DNA of 5,748 nt from Gammaproteobacteria bacterium (GTDB lineage Bacteria > Pseudomonadota > Gammaproteobacteria > J044), in the NCBI GenBank assembly GCA_003696465.1, contig RFHG01000011.1, positions 1-5,748 of the forward strand, in the 5' to 3' direction. Below are positions 1 through 5,745 of the stretch, one piece after another (position 1 is the stretch's first letter; the number at the start of each line of letters is the position of its first letter). A program made the position numbers and the translations under genes. Below the pieces are notes generated by a model. It ran no database searches and had not been told where the DNA came from. It was given only the letters and a program-made list of their open reading frames with translations.

Positions 1-289
1 GCTCAACCCTGATGCCTTCGCCTCGCCCGCGTTCCATGTCTTCAGCGGCGGCCTCATCCTCGGCGCCTTCTTCATTGCCACCGACCCGGTCACTGCCAGT
101 ACCACCCCGCTGGGCCGGCTTATATATGGCATGGGTATCGGCATCCTCGCCTGGATCATCCGTACCTGGGGCAACTACCCCGACGGCATCGCCTTTGCCG
201 TGCTGCTGATGAATCTGGCCGCGCCGACCATCGACTATTACACCAGGCCGCGCGTGTTCGGTGCCCACAGGGAGAAGGGCGACACATGA
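1..289 (+). CDS. rnfD: RnfD/RsxD, electron transport complex membrane subunit (3' end only)
   Basis: This is the last 95 codons of a gene that begins before the window; the first whole codon is at base 2. RnfD is an integral membrane subunit of the Rnf (Rsx) complex and carries a covalently bound FMN on a threonine that lies upstream of the part seen here. The visible part holds the conserved ATDPVTAS segment (visible residues 26-33), followed by hydrophobic membrane segments at about 40-53 and 62-76. It ends in the family's DYYTRPRV tail (visible residues 78-85), which matches E. coli RsxD. The stop codon overlaps the start of rnfG in an ATGA arrangement, which supports both the reading frame and the operon. 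The assignment rests on these motifs and on the rnfG-rnfE-nth order that follows. I see no sign of damage. Confidence 0.95.
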   Translation, partial: LNPDAFASPAFHVFSGGLILGAFFIATDPVTASTTPLGRLIYGMGIGILAWIIRTWGNYPDGIAFAVLLMNLAAPTIDYYTRPRVFGAHREKGDT

Positions 290-948
290 ACACGATGATG
301 CGTCATGTGCTGACCTCCACCGTGCTGCTGGCCCTGTTCGGCATTGCCGGGGCCGGCAGCGTGGCGGTGGTGCACGAGCTGACGAAGGAGCGCATTGCCG
401 CCAACATCCGCGCCACCATGCTGAAAAGCCTCAACGACGTGCTGCCGCCCTCGGAGTACGACAACGACATCCTCTCCGACACCATCGAGGTGTGGGATGC
501 CAACCTCACCCCGGGTGCGCCCACGACCATCTACCGGGCGCGCAAGGACGGCCAGCCGGTTGCGGCCATCTTCGACATCAACGCACCCGGCGGTTATGGC
601 GGCTCCATCCACCTGCTGGTGGGCATCCGCGCGGATGGCCGCCTCAGTGGCGTACGCGTGGTCGAACACCACGAAACGCCGGGGCTGGGCGATGCCATCG
701 AGGCAGGCAAGTCGGACTGGATCCTGCAGTTCCGCGGCCTGTCGCTGGACAACCCGCCCGAGGCCCAGTGGAAGGTCAAGCGGGACGGGGGGCAGTTCGA
801 CCAGTTCACAGGGGCCACCATCACGCCGCGCGCGGTCGTGAAGGCCGTGCGCAATGCACTACGCTATTACCGTGAGCACCGGGACGAGATCTTCACCGCC
901 CCGGCCACGCCCAGCGCAGCCGAACAGGAGGCAGAAAGCCATGAGTGA
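286..948 (+). CDS. rnfG: RnfG/RsxG, FMN-carrying electron transport subunit
   Basis: RnfG is a single-span subunit with a large periplasmic FMN-binding domain; it passes electrons within the Rnf complex. The 220-residue product is close to the usual length of about 200-220. A hydrophobic anchor spans residues 8-28. The conserved HETPGLG segment is at 129-135. The flavinylation motif D-x-x-T-G-A-T is at 172-178, so the FMN should be joined to Thr178 by an ApbE-type flavin transferase, as known for NqrC and RnfG. The start at 286 overlaps the rnfD stop and follows purine-rich AGGGAGAAGGG at 269-279; a methionine four residues later is a weaker choice. The 3' end overlaps rnfE by 8 bases. The C-terminal 20 residues are Ala/Glu rich and probably disordered. 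Function is inferred from family membership, and every key residue is present. Confidence 0.96.
   Translation: MNTMMRHVLTSTVLLALFGIAGAGSVAVVHELTKERIAANIRATMLKSLNDVLPPSEYDNDILSDTIEVWDANLTPGAPTTIYRARKDGQPVAAIFDINAPGGYGGSIHLLVGIRADGRLSGVRVVEHHETPGLGDAIEAGKSDWILQFRGLSLDNPPEAQWKVKRDGGQFDQFTGATITPRAVVKAVRNALRYYREHRDEIFTAPATPSAAEQEAESHE
926..931 (+). promoter_or_regulatory. Ribosome binding site that fixes the rnfE start
   Basis: AGGAGG sits 9 bases before the ATG at 941, inside the end of rnfG. It selects this start over the in-frame ATG at 854, which has no comparable site. Confidence 0.8.
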
Positions 949-1639
949 AACACCCTATCGCCAGATCATCGTCGACGGGCTGTGGCACAACAACACCGGC
1001 CTGGTCCAGCTGCTGGGGCTGTGCCCGCTGCTGGCCGTGACCAGCACCGTGGTCAATGGCCTGGGCCTCGGGCTGGCCACCGTGGCCACCCTGGTGGCCT
1101 CCAATACCGTGGTCTCGCTGATCCGCAATCATGTTCGGCAGGAAGTGCGGGTACCGGTGTTCGTGCTCATCATCGCCTCCATCGTCACCGTGATCGAGCT
1201 GATCATGCATGCCTGGTTCCACGAGCTGTACCTCATTCTCGGCATCTTCATCCCGCTGATCGTCACCAACTGCGCCATTCTCGGTCGGGCCGAGGCCTTC
1301 GCTGCCAAGCACGATGTGGGCCGCGCCGCGCTGGACGGGCTGATGATCGGGCTGGGGTTCGCCGCGGTGCTGGTGGTGCTCGGTGCCCTGCGCGAGCTGA
1401 TCGGCAGTGGCACCCTGCTGGCCCATGCCCAGCTCCTGTTCGGCAGCATCGCGGAGGGCTGGGAATTCAGGCCCTTCGAGCACTACCGCGGCTTCCTGGT
1501 GGCGGTGCTGCCGCCCGGCGCGTTCTTCGGCCTGGGCCTGCTCATCGCGCTCAAGAACATCATCGACCGCCGGGCCGAACGCAAGGCCGCCTCACTCAAG
1601 GCACGCGTGGGCAACGCACCCGCAACGCAGGCCACCTGA
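941..1639 (+). CDS. rnfE: RnfE/RsxE, electron transport complex membrane subunit
   Basis: RnfE is a polytopic inner-membrane subunit (NqrD/RnfE family) of the Rnf complex. With RnfA it holds an intramembrane iron-sulfur centre ligated by cysteines. The 232-residue product matches E. coli RsxE (about 231). It shows the conserved LVQLLGLCPLLAVTST segment (21-36), GLGLATVATL (41-51), IVTNCAILGRAEAFA (107-121) and LPPGAFFGLGL (190-200). Cys28 and Cys111 sit where the conserved cluster ligands are expected. About six membrane spans are visible, and the C-terminal tail is basic. The start at 941 is chosen because AGGAGG at 926-931 lies 9 bases upstream and the protein then begins MSETPYRQ as in the family. 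An in-frame ATG at 854 lies inside rnfG and would add an unlikely Pro/Arg-rich extension. nth follows after 8 bases. Confidence 0.97.
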   Translation: MSETPYRQIIVDGLWHNNTGLVQLLGLCPLLAVTSTVVNGLGLGLATVATLVASNTVVSLIRNHVRQEVRVPVFVLIIASIVTVIELIMHAWFHELYLILGIFIPLIVTNCAILGRAEAFAAKHDVGRAALDGLMIGLGFAAVLVVLGALRELIGSGTLLAHAQLLFGSIAEGWEFRPFEHYRGFLVAVLPPGAFFGLGLLIALKNIIDRRAERKAASLKARVGNAPATQAT

Positions 1640-1647
1640 AGCCGGGC

Positions 1648-2289
1648 ATGAACGCCGAAAAACGCCGCGAAATCTTTCGCCGCTTCAAGGAGGCCAACCC
1701 CAACCCCACCACCGAGCTGGTGTATCACAGCCCGTTCGAGCTGCTGATTGCCGTCATCCTCTCGGCACAGGCCACCGATGTCAGCGTCAACAAGGCCACG
1801 GAAAGGCTGTTCAAGGTGGCCAACACCCCGCAGGCCATCCTCGAGCTGGGCGAGGAGCGGCTCAAGGGCTACATCCAGCACATCGGGCTGTACAACACCA
1901 AGGCGAAGAACATCATCGAGACCTGCCGCATCCTGGTCGAGAAGTACAACGGCGAAGTACCCCGCACCCGCAAGGAACTCGAGGCCCTGCCCGGCGTAGG
2001 CCGCAAGACCGCCAACGTGGTACTCAATACCGCCTTTGGCGAGCCGACCATGGCAGTGGACACCCACATCTTCCGCGTGGCCAACCGTACCCGCCTCGCG
2101 CCGGGCAAGACCCCGCTGCAGGTGGAAAGGAAACTGCTCAAGGTCATCCCCAAGGAGTATCTCAGGGACGCCCATCACTGGCTCATCCTCCACGGGCGCT
2201 ACACCTGTACCGCCCGCAACCCCAAGTGTGGCCGCTGCCTGATCAACGATCTCTGCGAGTGGCCGGAAAAGGACCTCTCCCGCACATGA
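1648..2289 (+). CDS. nth: Endonuclease III (bifunctional DNA glycosylase/AP lyase)
   Basis: Endonuclease III removes oxidised pyrimidines from DNA and cuts the resulting abasic site (base excision repair, cytoplasm). The 213-residue product aligns nearly end to end with E. coli Nth (211). It has the SPFELLIAVILSAQATD block (28-44). The helix-hairpin-helix is LPGVGRKTANVV (114-125), carrying catalytic Lys120. The VDTHIFRV segment carries Asp138. The [4Fe-4S] cluster ligands are Cys187, Cys194, Cys197 and Cys203 (C-x6-C-x2-C-x5-C). The start at 1648 lies 8 bases after the rnfE stop and gives the family N-terminus. It has no clear Shine-Dalgarno site, so translation is probably coupled to rnfE. 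The stop overlaps the next gene as ATGA. nth downstream of rnf/rsx is the known E. coli order. All catalytic and cluster residues are intact. Confidence 0.98.
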   Translation: MNAEKRREIFRRFKEANPNPTTELVYHSPFELLIAVILSAQATDVSVNKATERLFKVANTPQAILELGEERLKGYIQHIGLYNTKAKNIIETCRILVEKYNGEVPRTRKELEALPGVGRKTANVVLNTAFGEPTMAVDTHIFRVANRTRLAPGKTPLQVERKLLKVIPKEYLRDAHHWLILHGRYTCTARNPKCGRCLINDLCEWPEKDLSRT

Positions 2290-2720
2290 TCTTCGGCAAC
2301 GACCGCGACCGGCTCAGGCGCCAGTGGTTCAAGGCCTGGCAGTCCCATCTTTCCGGCCGTCCGCTCGAGCCGCTCGAGCGGCAGATCGTCGGCGTGCTGC
2401 TGGCCCATCCCGAGTACCAGCCGCTGGTAGCCAGCGAGGCGGGACTGAATGCGGAATTTCCGCCCGAGCTGGGCCAGACCAACCCCTTCCTGCACATGGG
2501 CCTGCATCTCGCAGTGCGCGAACAACTGCAGCTCGACCGCCCGGCCGGAATCCGCGCAATCTGGGAACAACTCATGGAAAAACAGACAGATGCGCACCAT
2601 GCCGAGCACCTGCTCATCGACTGTCTCGCAGAGCAGCTGTGGCTTGCCCAGCGCAATGGCCGACCGCCCGATGAGGGGGCCTACCTCGACTGCGTGCGCC
2701 AGCACACAAAATCCGCATGA
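2286..2720 (+). CDS. DUF1841 family protein
   Basis: This 144-residue protein resembles the DUF1841 family (PF08897), which has no assigned function that I know of. Recognisable family features are the start MIFGNDRDRLRRQWF (1-15), LEPLERQIVGVLLAHPEY (27-44), the strongly conserved NPFLHMGLHLAVREQ (66-80) followed by DRPAGIR (84-90), HHAEH (104-108), and the C-terminal DCLAEQLW and YLDCVRQ segments. It has no signal peptide or membrane span and looks cytosolic, mostly alpha-helical and histidine rich. The spaced histidines at 70, 74, 104, 105 and 108 could suit a metal site, but that is a guess. The start overlaps the nth stop as ATGA, with AAGGA at 2269-2273 upstream at the loose spacing of 12 bases, so it is probably coupled to nth. 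No clear terminator follows it. Confidence 0.88.
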   Translation: MIFGNDRDRLRRQWFKAWQSHLSGRPLEPLERQIVGVLLAHPEYQPLVASEAGLNAEFPPELGQTNPFLHMGLHLAVREQLQLDRPAGIRAIWEQLMEKQTDAHHAEHLLIDCLAEQLWLAQRNGRPPDEGAYLDCVRQHTKSA

Positions 2721-2728
2721 AACGGATG

Positions 2729-2756
2729 TGAACCTTTGGCCGATCCGGCACACTAA
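2729..2756 (+). promoter_or_regulatory. Possible ECF (sigma-E-like) promoter for the EGKCG-repeat gene
   Basis: TGAACCT (2729-2735) resembles the GGAACTT -35 element of sigma-E-type ECF promoters. It is followed, after 16 bases, by ACTAA (2752-2756), which resembles the -10 element TCTAA/TCTGA. Transcription would then begin near 2762-2766, at the left edge of the palindrome. The match is imperfect and done by eye. No good sigma-70 promoter was seen in this 119-base gap. Confidence 0.25.
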
Positions 2757-2764
2757 ACCCCTGT

Positions 2765-2780
2765 ATGGGTCGCGACCCAT
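2765..2780. promoter_or_regulatory. Perfect 16-bp palindrome, candidate operator or 5' leader hairpin
   Basis: ATGGGTCGCGACCCAT is identical to its own reverse complement. Three more base positions on each side (TGT on the left, GCA on the right) continue the symmetry with a single T/G mismatch, giving 22 bp in all. It lies 59 bases before the start codon of the EGKCG-repeat gene, between that gene and DUF1841. Such symmetry suits a dimeric regulator. In RNA it could form a 9-bp stem with a CGCG loop. No T run follows, so it is not a typical terminator. I cannot name the regulator. Confidence 0.5.
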
Positions 2781-2825
2781 GCACGCGGATCACCCGCAAC
2801 ACGAATTCGTTTCAGACAGAACCCC

Positions 2826-2831
2826 AGGAGG
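2826..2831 (+). promoter_or_regulatory. Ribosome binding site that fixes the start of the EGKCG-repeat gene
   Basis: AGGAGG lies 8 bases before the ATG at 2840. An in-frame ATG at 2834 is only 2 bases away, too close, and an in-frame ATG at 2765 lies inside the palindrome. This favours 2840, which gives a standard signal peptide. Confidence 0.8.
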
Positions 2832-2839
2832 GAATGCAC

Positions 2840-3217
2840 ATGAGCAAGAAGAACAGCGTACGTCTCGCCACCCTTGGTGCCATGACCGTCTCCATCGCCG
2901 CCATGGGCGCGGCCCAGGCAGCAGACCAGGGCTCCCCCTTCGGCATGACCAGCCTGTCCGAGGGCTACAAGGTGGCCGGCATGAAGGAAGGCAAGTGCGG
3001 CGAAGGCAAGTGCGGTGCCGGCATGAAGAAGAATCACAAGATGAAGGAAGGCAAGTGCGGCGGCATGAAGAAAGAAACCAAGGAAGGCAAGTGCGGTGGC
3101 ATGAAGAAGGAATCCAAGGAAGGCAAGTGCGGTGGCATGAAGAAGGAAACCAAGGAAGGCAAGTGCGGCGGCATGAAGAAGGAAACCAAGGAAGGCAAGT
3201 GCGGCGGCATGAAGTAA
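2840..3217 (+). CDS. hvfA: HvfA/BufA1-like secreted precursor with seven EGKCG motifs (putative RiPP metallophore)
   Basis: This 125-residue product begins with a Sec-type signal peptide: KK at 3-4, a hydrophobic core at 8-24 and a likely cut after AQA at residue 27. Next comes PFGMTSLSEGYKVA (33-46), a segment typical of HvfA/BufA1 precursors. The rest is repeats. EGKCG occurs at residues 50-54, 55-59, 70-74, 82-86, 94-98, 106-110 and 118-122, with seven cysteines in all (53, 58, 73, 85, 97, 109, 121). From residue 69 the unit KEGKCGGMKKET repeats with a 12-residue period. In this family, MNIO (DUF692) enzymes with a DUF2063-type partner convert EGKCG cysteines to thiooxazole or oxazolone/thioamide groups that bind copper or other metals. 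That role is known for the family and inferred here. No partner gene lies in the window. The mature part is very rich in Lys, Gly and Met, so an unmodified metal-binding protein is the alternative. A terminator follows 23 bases after the stop. Confidence 0.85.
   Translation: MSKKNSVRLATLGAMTVSIAAMGAAQAADQGSPFGMTSLSEGYKVAGMKEGKCGEGKCGAGMKKNHKMKEGKCGGMKKETKEGKCGGMKKESKEGKCGGMKKETKEGKCGGMKKETKEGKCGGMK
3044..3214 (+). repeat. 36-bp in-frame tandem repeat, 4.75 copies
   Basis: Units run 3044-3079, 3080-3115, 3116-3151, 3152-3187 and a 27-base partial at 3188-3214 that ends at the stop codon. Each starts AAGGAAGGCAAGTGCGG and encodes KEGKCGGMKKET or ...KES. Full units differ from each other at only one to three bases: a GGC/GGT glycine codon, an AAA/AAG lysine codon, and ACC/TCC, which gives the Thr/Ser change. 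Such nucleotide identity points to recent duplication or gene conversion, or to strong codon constraint. Confidence 0.97.
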
Positions 3218-3240
3218 TCCCTGCCCGCTCTGTATCCCGG

Positions 3241-3264
3241 GGGCGCCACATCGGCGCCCTTTTT
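3241..3264 (+). terminator. Rho-independent terminator after the EGKCG-repeat gene
   Basis: GGGCGCC (3241-3247), loop ACATC, then GGCGCCC (3253-3259) form a 7-bp all-GC stem. Five T residues (3260-3264) follow at once. It closes the precursor gene as its own transcription unit. The complementary strand lacks a T run, so it should act in one direction only. Confidence 0.92.
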
Positions 3265-3341
3265 GTCTCTGCCATCTTGATTACCGCGCCATATGCCCCA
3301 TGATGGGAGTCAGAACAATCCAATCAGGGGGTAATCGCAAC

Positions 3342-4091
3342 ATGTCCGACCAGGAACTCATCAAAAAAGTCCGTGCGGCACTGGAAGTCGACCCGCACGT
3401 CAACACCCATCACGACGAATTTCACATCCATACCGAGGGCAGCGTGGTCACCCTTGGCGGCACCGTGGCCGACATCATCGAGAAGCGCCGGGCCGTCATC
3501 GCAGCCTCGAAGGTCGATGGCGTGCGCGAGGTCATCGACGAACTGCGTGTCAAACCGGCCGAGCCCATGGGCCAGGACCAGTGCCTGCAGCATGTGCGCG
3601 ATGCCCTGTACGAAGAGCCCGCCTTCTGCGACTACCGGCTCGTCGCCGTCAACCACAAGGACGAGCGCGAGATCGTGCGCGATCCGGCCGAGGCCGCCGG
3701 CGAGATCATCATGGTCGTGGAGGAGGACAACCGCGTCGTCCTCGGCGGCCAGGTGCGCAGCCTCTCCCACCGCCGGCTGGCCGAAGTGCTGAGCTGGTGG
3801 GTGCCCGGCAGCACCGATGTGAAGAACGACCTCGAAGTGGTGCCGCCGGAAGAGGACAACGACGGCGAGATCCTCGATGCCGTCGAGCTGGCGCTGGAAA
3901 AGGATCACATGGTCAATCCCGCCGACATGACCGTCGGCTGCAAGGACGCCGTGGTCACCCTCCGTGGAGGAATCCCTACCGGGGTCCAGAAGCGGTTTGC
4001 CGAATACGACGCCTGGTACGTCAACGGCGTGGTCGATGTCATCAACGAACTGGTGCCCGTGGATCCGGCCGACCTGCACGAAGGCGCCTGA
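3342..4091 (+). CDS. Cytosolic protein with three BON domains
   Basis: The 249-residue product contains three BON (OsmY/nodulation-type) domains, small alpha/beta folds often linked to phospholipid or envelope binding and stress. BON1 spans about 4-71, with the GSVVTLGGTV strand-turn at 33-42 and the GVREVIDEL end at 60-68. BON2 spans about 79-168 and is longer. It has an acidic/basic insert near 105-121, and its core is RVVLGGQV (131-138) then WWVPGSTDVKNDLEVVP (152-168). BON3 spans about 174-241, with AVVTLRGGIP (203-212) and GVVDVINELVPV (229-240). Unlike OsmY it has no signal peptide or lipobox, so it should be cytosolic. The start at 3342 has a GGGGG site at 3327-3331; an in-frame ATG at 3300 would add 14 residues without a good site. 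A weak sigma-70-like pair (TTGATT at 3277, CATGAT at 3299) may drive it. Terminators bound it on both sides. Its exact role is unknown. Confidence 0.88.
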   Translation: MSDQELIKKVRAALEVDPHVNTHHDEFHIHTEGSVVTLGGTVADIIEKRRAVIAASKVDGVREVIDELRVKPAEPMGQDQCLQHVRDALYEEPAFCDYRLVAVNHKDEREIVRDPAEAAGEIIMVVEEDNRVVLGGQVRSLSHRRLAEVLSWWVPGSTDVKNDLEVVPPEEDNDGEILDAVELALEKDHMVNPADMTVGCKDAVVTLRGGIPTGVQKRFAEYDAWYVNGVVDVINELVPVDPADLHEGA

Positions 4092-4116
4092 CACGCACCG
4101 GAAAACGGTCTGTACG

Positions 4117-4140
4117 AGGGGGTCTTGTGACCCCCTTTTT
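4117..4140 (+). terminator. Rho-independent terminator after the BON-domain gene
   Basis: GGGGGTC (4118-4124), loop TTGT, then GACCCCC (4129-4135) form a 7-bp stem. A T run follows at 4136-4140. An extra A-T pair (4117 with 4136) is possible. It lies 25 bases after the BON gene stop and separates that gene from the one at 4225. Confidence 0.93.
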
Positions 4141-4150
4141 CCGTTTGCGC

Positions 4151-4178
4151 GGAACATTATTGCCCCTTTCTGTTCAAT
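4151..4178 (+). promoter_or_regulatory. Possible ECF (sigma-E-like) promoter for the glutamate synthase-like gene
   Basis: GGAACAT (4151-4157) is close to the sigma-E -35 consensus GGAACTT. After 16 bases it is followed by TCAAT (4174-4178), similar to the TCAAA/TCTGA -10 element. It lies just after the terminator and about 40 bases before the start codon, the expected place. The 16-base spacing is the same as in the candidate before the EGKCG-repeat gene. The call is by eye only. Confidence 0.35.
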
Positions 4179-4224
4179 ACTCCTGCAAGCACCAAAAAAC
4201 AACACTGCCCCAAAGGAGAAGAAC

Positions 4225-5745
4225 ATGAGCGAACCCTCTCCGATTTTGCCTGACTTCCTGATCGGATTCCTCGAGTTTTCCGCCTACCTGTTCGTTTTTT
4301 CCATTGGCCTCATCGTCCTCTGGCTGGCCTTCCTTTACGTGGTGGACCGGGCACAGACGGCTGATGCCATTCGCCACAACTATCCTGTCATCGGCCGCCT
4401 GCGTGGCCTGTTCCTGCACCTGGGGAAGTTCTTCCGCCAGTACTTCTTCGCCTTCGACCGCGAGGAGATGCCCTTCAACCGGGCCCAGCGCGAATATGTC
4501 TACCGGGCCAGCCGAGACGAGGACAACACCATCGCCTTTGGCTCCACCCGGCATATACAGGAACCGGGCTCGGTGCTGTTCGTCAACTGCCCCTACCCCA
4601 AGCTCGATGTCGAATCCACCGAACCGGAACCGGTGATCATCGGCCCCTATTGCCGCGAACCCTTCGAACATGCCTGCATCTTCAACATCTCCGGCATGAG
4701 TTATGGGGCCCTGTCCAAACCGGCCGTGCGCGCGCTCTCGCACGGCGCTCATGCCGCCGGCTGCTGGCTCAACACCGGCGAGGGCGGCCTCTCGCCCTGG
4801 CATCTGGAGGGCGGAGCGGAACTGGTGTTCCAGATCGGCACCGCCAAGTACGGCGTACGCGACGAGTATGGTAATCTGTCCGACGAGAAGCTGCGGGAAG
4901 TGGCGGCCCACCCGCAGGTACGCATGTTCGAGATCAAGCTGAGCCAGGGCGCCAAGCCCGGCAAGGGCGGCATCCTGCCCGCGGAAAAGGTCACGGAAGA
5001 GATCGCGCGCATCCGCGGCATCCCGCCGCACAAACCCTCACTCAGCCCCAACCGCCATCCGGAGATCGACAGCAACGACGACCTCATCGGCATGATCCGC
5101 CGCATCCGCCATGTCACCGGCAAACCGGTGGGCTTCAAGACCGTCATCGGGGCCTGGGGCTGGCTCGACGCCCTGTTCATGCGCATCAACGAACTGGGGC
5201 CGGAACAAGCCGCACCCGACTTCATCACCATCGACAGTGCCGACGGCGGCAGCGGCGCGGCACCGATGACGCTGATGGACTATGTCGGCCTGCCCATCAG
5301 CGAAAGCCTGCCCCTGGTCATCGACCGGCTCGAGGCGCATGGCCTGCGCGAGCGCATCCGCGTCATCGCCTCCGGCAAGCTGATCGACGCCGGCAGCGTG
5401 GCCTGGGCCCTGTGTACCGGGGCCGATTTCGTGGCTTCCGCCCGCGGCTTCATGTTCTCGCTGGGCTGCATCCAGGCCCTGCAATGCCACCGCAACACCT
5501 GCCCCACCGGGGTCACCACCCACAACCCCCGCCTGCAGACCGGTCTCGACCCCATGGAAAAGGCCGAAAGGGTAGCCAGCTACGCCCGCCACATCGAACA
5601 CGAAGTCGGCGTCATCGCCCACTCATGCGGCGTGCGCAATCCGCGGGAACTCAGGCGCTTCCATGCCCGCATCGTGCAGGCAGACGGCAGCTCCATACCG
5701 CTTGATGAGCTGTATGACCACAAGCGGCTGGCAGAGCGGCACTGA
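4225..5745 (+). CDS. Membrane-anchored FMN-binding glutamate synthase family protein (GltB synthase domain only)
   Basis: The 506-residue product has one N-terminal membrane span (about 11-40). The acidic N-terminus and the basic segment after the span (DRAQ..., 41-60) suggest that the main domain faces the cytoplasm. The rest matches the FMN-binding synthase domain of glutamate synthase (PF01645). Visible motifs are SGMSYGALS (156-164), NTGEGGLS (183-190), QGAKPGKGG (241-249), DSADGGSGAAP (337-347), ASGKL (382-386) and GADFV (399-403). The cysteines C-x5-C-x4-C at 415, 421 and 426 are the [3Fe-4S] ligands of this family. The N-terminal glutaminase and C-terminal GltB beta-helix regions are absent, so it cannot hydrolyse glutamine itself. 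Its ammonia source, electron donor and true substrate are unknown. AAGGAG at 4213-4218 lies 6 bases before the ATG, fixing the start over an in-frame ATG at 3964 inside the BON gene. It ends TGATGA, and an ATG at 5745 may begin the next gene. Confidence 0.92.
   Translation: MSEPSPILPDFLIGFLEFSAYLFVFSIGLIVLWLAFLYVVDRAQTADAIRHNYPVIGRLRGLFLHLGKFFRQYFFAFDREEMPFNRAQREYVYRASRDEDNTIAFGSTRHIQEPGSVLFVNCPYPKLDVESTEPEPVIIGPYCREPFEHACIFNISGMSYGALSKPAVRALSHGAHAAGCWLNTGEGGLSPWHLEGGAELVFQIGTAKYGVRDEYGNLSDEKLREVAAHPQVRMFEIKLSQGAKPGKGGILPAEKVTEEIARIRGIPPHKPSLSPNRHPEIDSNDDLIGMIRRIRHVTGKPVGFKTVIGAWGWLDALFMRINELGPEQAAPDFITIDSADGGSGAAPMTLMDYVGLPISESLPLVIDRLEAHGLRERIRVIASGKLIDAGSVAWALCTGADFVASARGFMFSLGCIQALQCHRNTCPTGVTTHNPRLQTGLDPMEKAERVASYARHIEHEVGVIAHSCGVRNPRELRRFHARIVQADGSSIPLDELYDHKRLAERH

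Noticed and set aside
854..940. N-terminal extension of RnfE from the ATG at 854
   Set aside because: It overlaps rnfG by 95 bases and gives a Pro/Arg-rich stretch unlike the family. The ATG at 941 has a strong ribosome site and the standard RnfE N-terminus.
2711..2727. Inverted repeat ATCCG...CGGAT at the end of the DUF1841 gene as a terminator
   Set aside because: The stem is only 5 bp with a 7-base loop and no T run follows. It may be chance.
2765..2839. Longer N-terminus for the EGKCG-repeat protein starting at 2765
   Set aside because: The ATG lies within the palindrome and has no Shine-Dalgarno site. It would bury the signal peptide behind 25 extra residues, while AGGAGG is well placed for 2840.
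3044..3214. CRISPR-like array
   Set aside because: The 36-bp units are contiguous with no variable spacers and keep an open reading frame, so this is a coding tandem repeat.
3034..3249. Minus-strand open frame with repeating MPPHLPSLVSFF units
   Set aside because: It is the exact reverse image of the EGKCG repeat on the plus strand. It lacks a ribosome site and its periodicity is fully explained by the sense repeat.
3324..4226. Long minus-strand open frame opposite the BON gene
   Set aside because: GC-rich coding DNA often leaves the opposite frame open. The product has no recognisable domain, whereas the plus strand encodes clear BON domains.
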